A DNA stretch of 64,000 nt from Bradyrhizobium elkanii USDA 76 (GTDB lineage: Bacteria > Pseudomonadota > Alphaproteobacteria > Rhizobiales > Xanthobacteraceae). The stretch is from NCBI RefSeq assembly GCF_023278185.1, contig NZ_CP066356.1, forward strand, positions 3,526,001 through 3,590,000, read 5' to 3'. A model generated the notes under the pieces. That model did no database searches and was not told the origin of the DNA. It saw only the letters and a program-made list of their open reading frames with translations. The translations under genes were made by a program, and so were the position numbers. Positions 62,886 to 64,000 of this stretch are shown here, piece by piece. Each line of letters opens with the position of its first letter. Position 1 is the stretch's first letter.

Positions 62886-64000
62886 CACATCACCTCGATG
62901 TCGGCTTCGATCGCGCCGGCGGCCTTGATCGCCTGCAGGATGCTGATGAGGTCGCGCGGTCCGATGCCGAGGCCGTTGAGGCCGTCGACCAGCTGCTGCA
63001 GCGAGACGCCGTCCTTGACCACGGCGAACTTCTTGCCGTCCTCGCTGACGCCGACGCTGGTGCGCGGTGTCACGACCGTTCGGCCGCGCGACAGCGGATT
63101 GGGCTGGCTGACCTGCGGACTCTCGGAGATCGAGACGGTGAGATTGCCCTGCGCGACGGCGACGGTGGCGACGCGAACGTCGCGGCCCATCACGATGATG
63201 CCGGAGCGCTCGTCGATCACGATCTTGGCCACGAGATCGGGATCGACCTGCAGCTGTTCGATCTCGGTCAGGAAGGCGACGACGTTGCCCTTGAACTCCG
63301 TCGGGATCGCAAGCTGCACCGTGGAGGGATCGATCGGCTCGGCGGTCTTGACGCCGAGATAGTCGTTGACCGCGGCGGCGATCCGCTTGGCGGTGGTGAA
63401 GTCGGCGTTGCGCAGCGCGAGGCGCACATTGGGCAGGCGGTTGAGCGCGAACTCGATCTCGCGCTCGATGATGGCGCCGTTGGCGATCCGGCCGACGGTC
63501 GGCACGCCGCGCACGACGCTGGCGGCGGCGCCTTCGGCCGCGAAGCCGGCGACCGCCACCGATCCCTGCGCCACCGCGTAGACATTGCCGTCGGCGCCGA
63601 GCAGGGGGGTGACGAGCAGGGTGCCGCCCTGCAGGTTCTTGGCATCGCCGAGCGCGGAGACGGTGACGTCCATGCGCGTGCCCTGGGTGCCGAACGCCGG
63701 CAGATTGCCGGTCACCATCACGGCAGCGACGTTGCCGGTGCGGATGGTGGCGCCGCGGATGTTGACGCCCATGCGCTCGAGCATCGCCTGCAGCGATTGC
63801 TTGGTGAAGGGGATGTTGTTCAGCGTGTCGCCGGTGCCGTTGAGGCCGACCACGAGGCCGTAGCCGATCAGCTGGTTCTGGCGCACGCCTTCGATATTGG
63901 CGAGATCCTTGATCCGCGACGTCGCGGCAGCCGGCATGACGGAGGCCGCCAGCGCCAGCAGCGCGGCGCAGGTCACTCCGAACAGATTTGCGATGCGGAT
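62885..64000 (-). CDS. flgI: Flagellar P-ring protein FlgI, 5' end beyond the window
   Basis: At least 371 residues. The signal peptide region (IRIANLFGVTCAALLALAAS, cleaved near AAATS) is already in frame at the window edge, so the true start lies at or just past 64000; GTG 63976 is unlikely. The body is typical FlgI: RIKDLANIEGVRQNQLIGYG, LVVGLNGTGDTLNNIPFTKQ, VDERSG-like VIDERSGIIVMGRDV, and GISPRDL-like GIGPRDLISILQAIKAAGAI at the C terminus. It forms the periplasmic P ring. Confidence 0.95.
   Translation of the reverse strand: MRIANLFGVTCAALLALAASVMPAAATSRIKDLANIEGVRQNQLIGYGLVVGLNGTGDTLNNIPFTKQSLQAMLERMGVNIRGATIRTGNVAAVMVTGNLPAFGTQGTRMDVTVSALGDAKNLQGGTLLVTPLLGADGNVYAVAQGSVAVAGFAAEGAAASVVRGVPTVGRIANGAIIEREIEFALNRLPNVRLALRNADFTTAKRIAAAVNDYLGVKTAEPIDPSTVQLAIPTEFKGNVVAFLTEIEQLQVDPDLVAKIVIDERSGIIVMGRDVRVATVAVAQGNLTVSISESPQVSQPNPLSRGRTVVTPRTSVGVSEDGKKFAVVKDGVSLQQLVDGLNGLGIGPRDLISILQAIKAAGAIEADIEVM

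Overview
The window looks like chromosomal DNA from a Bradyrhizobium-like alphaproteobacterium (Hyphomicrobiales, Nitrobacteraceae). Support comes from alphaproteobacterial flagellar regulators (FlbT, FlaF), a giant Growth-Pole-Ring-like polar growth protein, a PlcP/Agt-type lipid-remodelling pair, a class III adenylate cyclase fused to a tetratricopeptide-like region, MHYT/GGDEF/EAL and PAS/GGDEF/EAL proteins, and several palindromic intergenic repeats of the kind common in this family. The genus is an inference; no rRNA, tRNA or CRISPR array was seen.

Layout. 1-2.8 kb is a degraded border: one end of an IS66-type element (tnpA, partial tnpB), then about 2 kb of broken reading frames, leading to an intact serralysin-type metalloprotease with RTX, PPC and VCBS-like repeats (2.9-5.3 kb). 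5.4-18.3 kb is ordinary chromosome: CHRD protein, dihaem cytochrome c, a stand-alone Lrp/AsnC sensor domain, thiD, a plcP-agt operon with a candidate Pho box, a threonine dehydratase, an MFS transporter convergent with a dipeptide epimerase, and an MlaE-F-D lipid transport operon with a STAS domain fused to the permease. 18.6-24.6 kb is one 2006-residue membrane-anchored coiled-coil protein (GPR/RgsE-like) with thirteen 44-residue repeats and a CtrA-type site upstream. 25-28 kb holds an Hpt protein, a 2Fe-2S ferredoxin, a thioesterase, a ferredoxin-NADP reductase and a DUF2147 protein. 28.4-43.9 kb holds an SGNH hydrolase, an MprF-like membrane protein, a drug-efflux MFS protein, two cyclic-di-GMP enzymes (one with an apparent 1-nt frameshift at its N terminus), a MocR regulator and the cyclase. 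44-49 kb is an accessory patch: an orphan TctC-like binding protein, a tiny heptad-repeat protein and a single-gene A-PCP-C synthetase whose condensation motif lacks the usual catalytic histidine. 49-52.5 kb is housekeeping (USP, SixA-like phosphatase, FAD oxidoreductase, exported MsrB).

52.6-64 kb is a flagellar cluster: flgE, flgK and flgL behind a consensus sigma-54 promoter, then flbT, flagellin, flaF, an unnamed conserved-looking gene, and a leftward group flgI-flgJ-flgN-like with a FlaG-like gene downstream. FlgE and FlgL carry the same roughly 100-residue inserted module.

Most notable for follow-up: the GPR-like gene with its CtrA site, the plcP-agt operon with its Pho box, the non-canonical A-PCP-C enzyme, the module shared by FlgE and FlgL, and the frameshifted MHYT protein.
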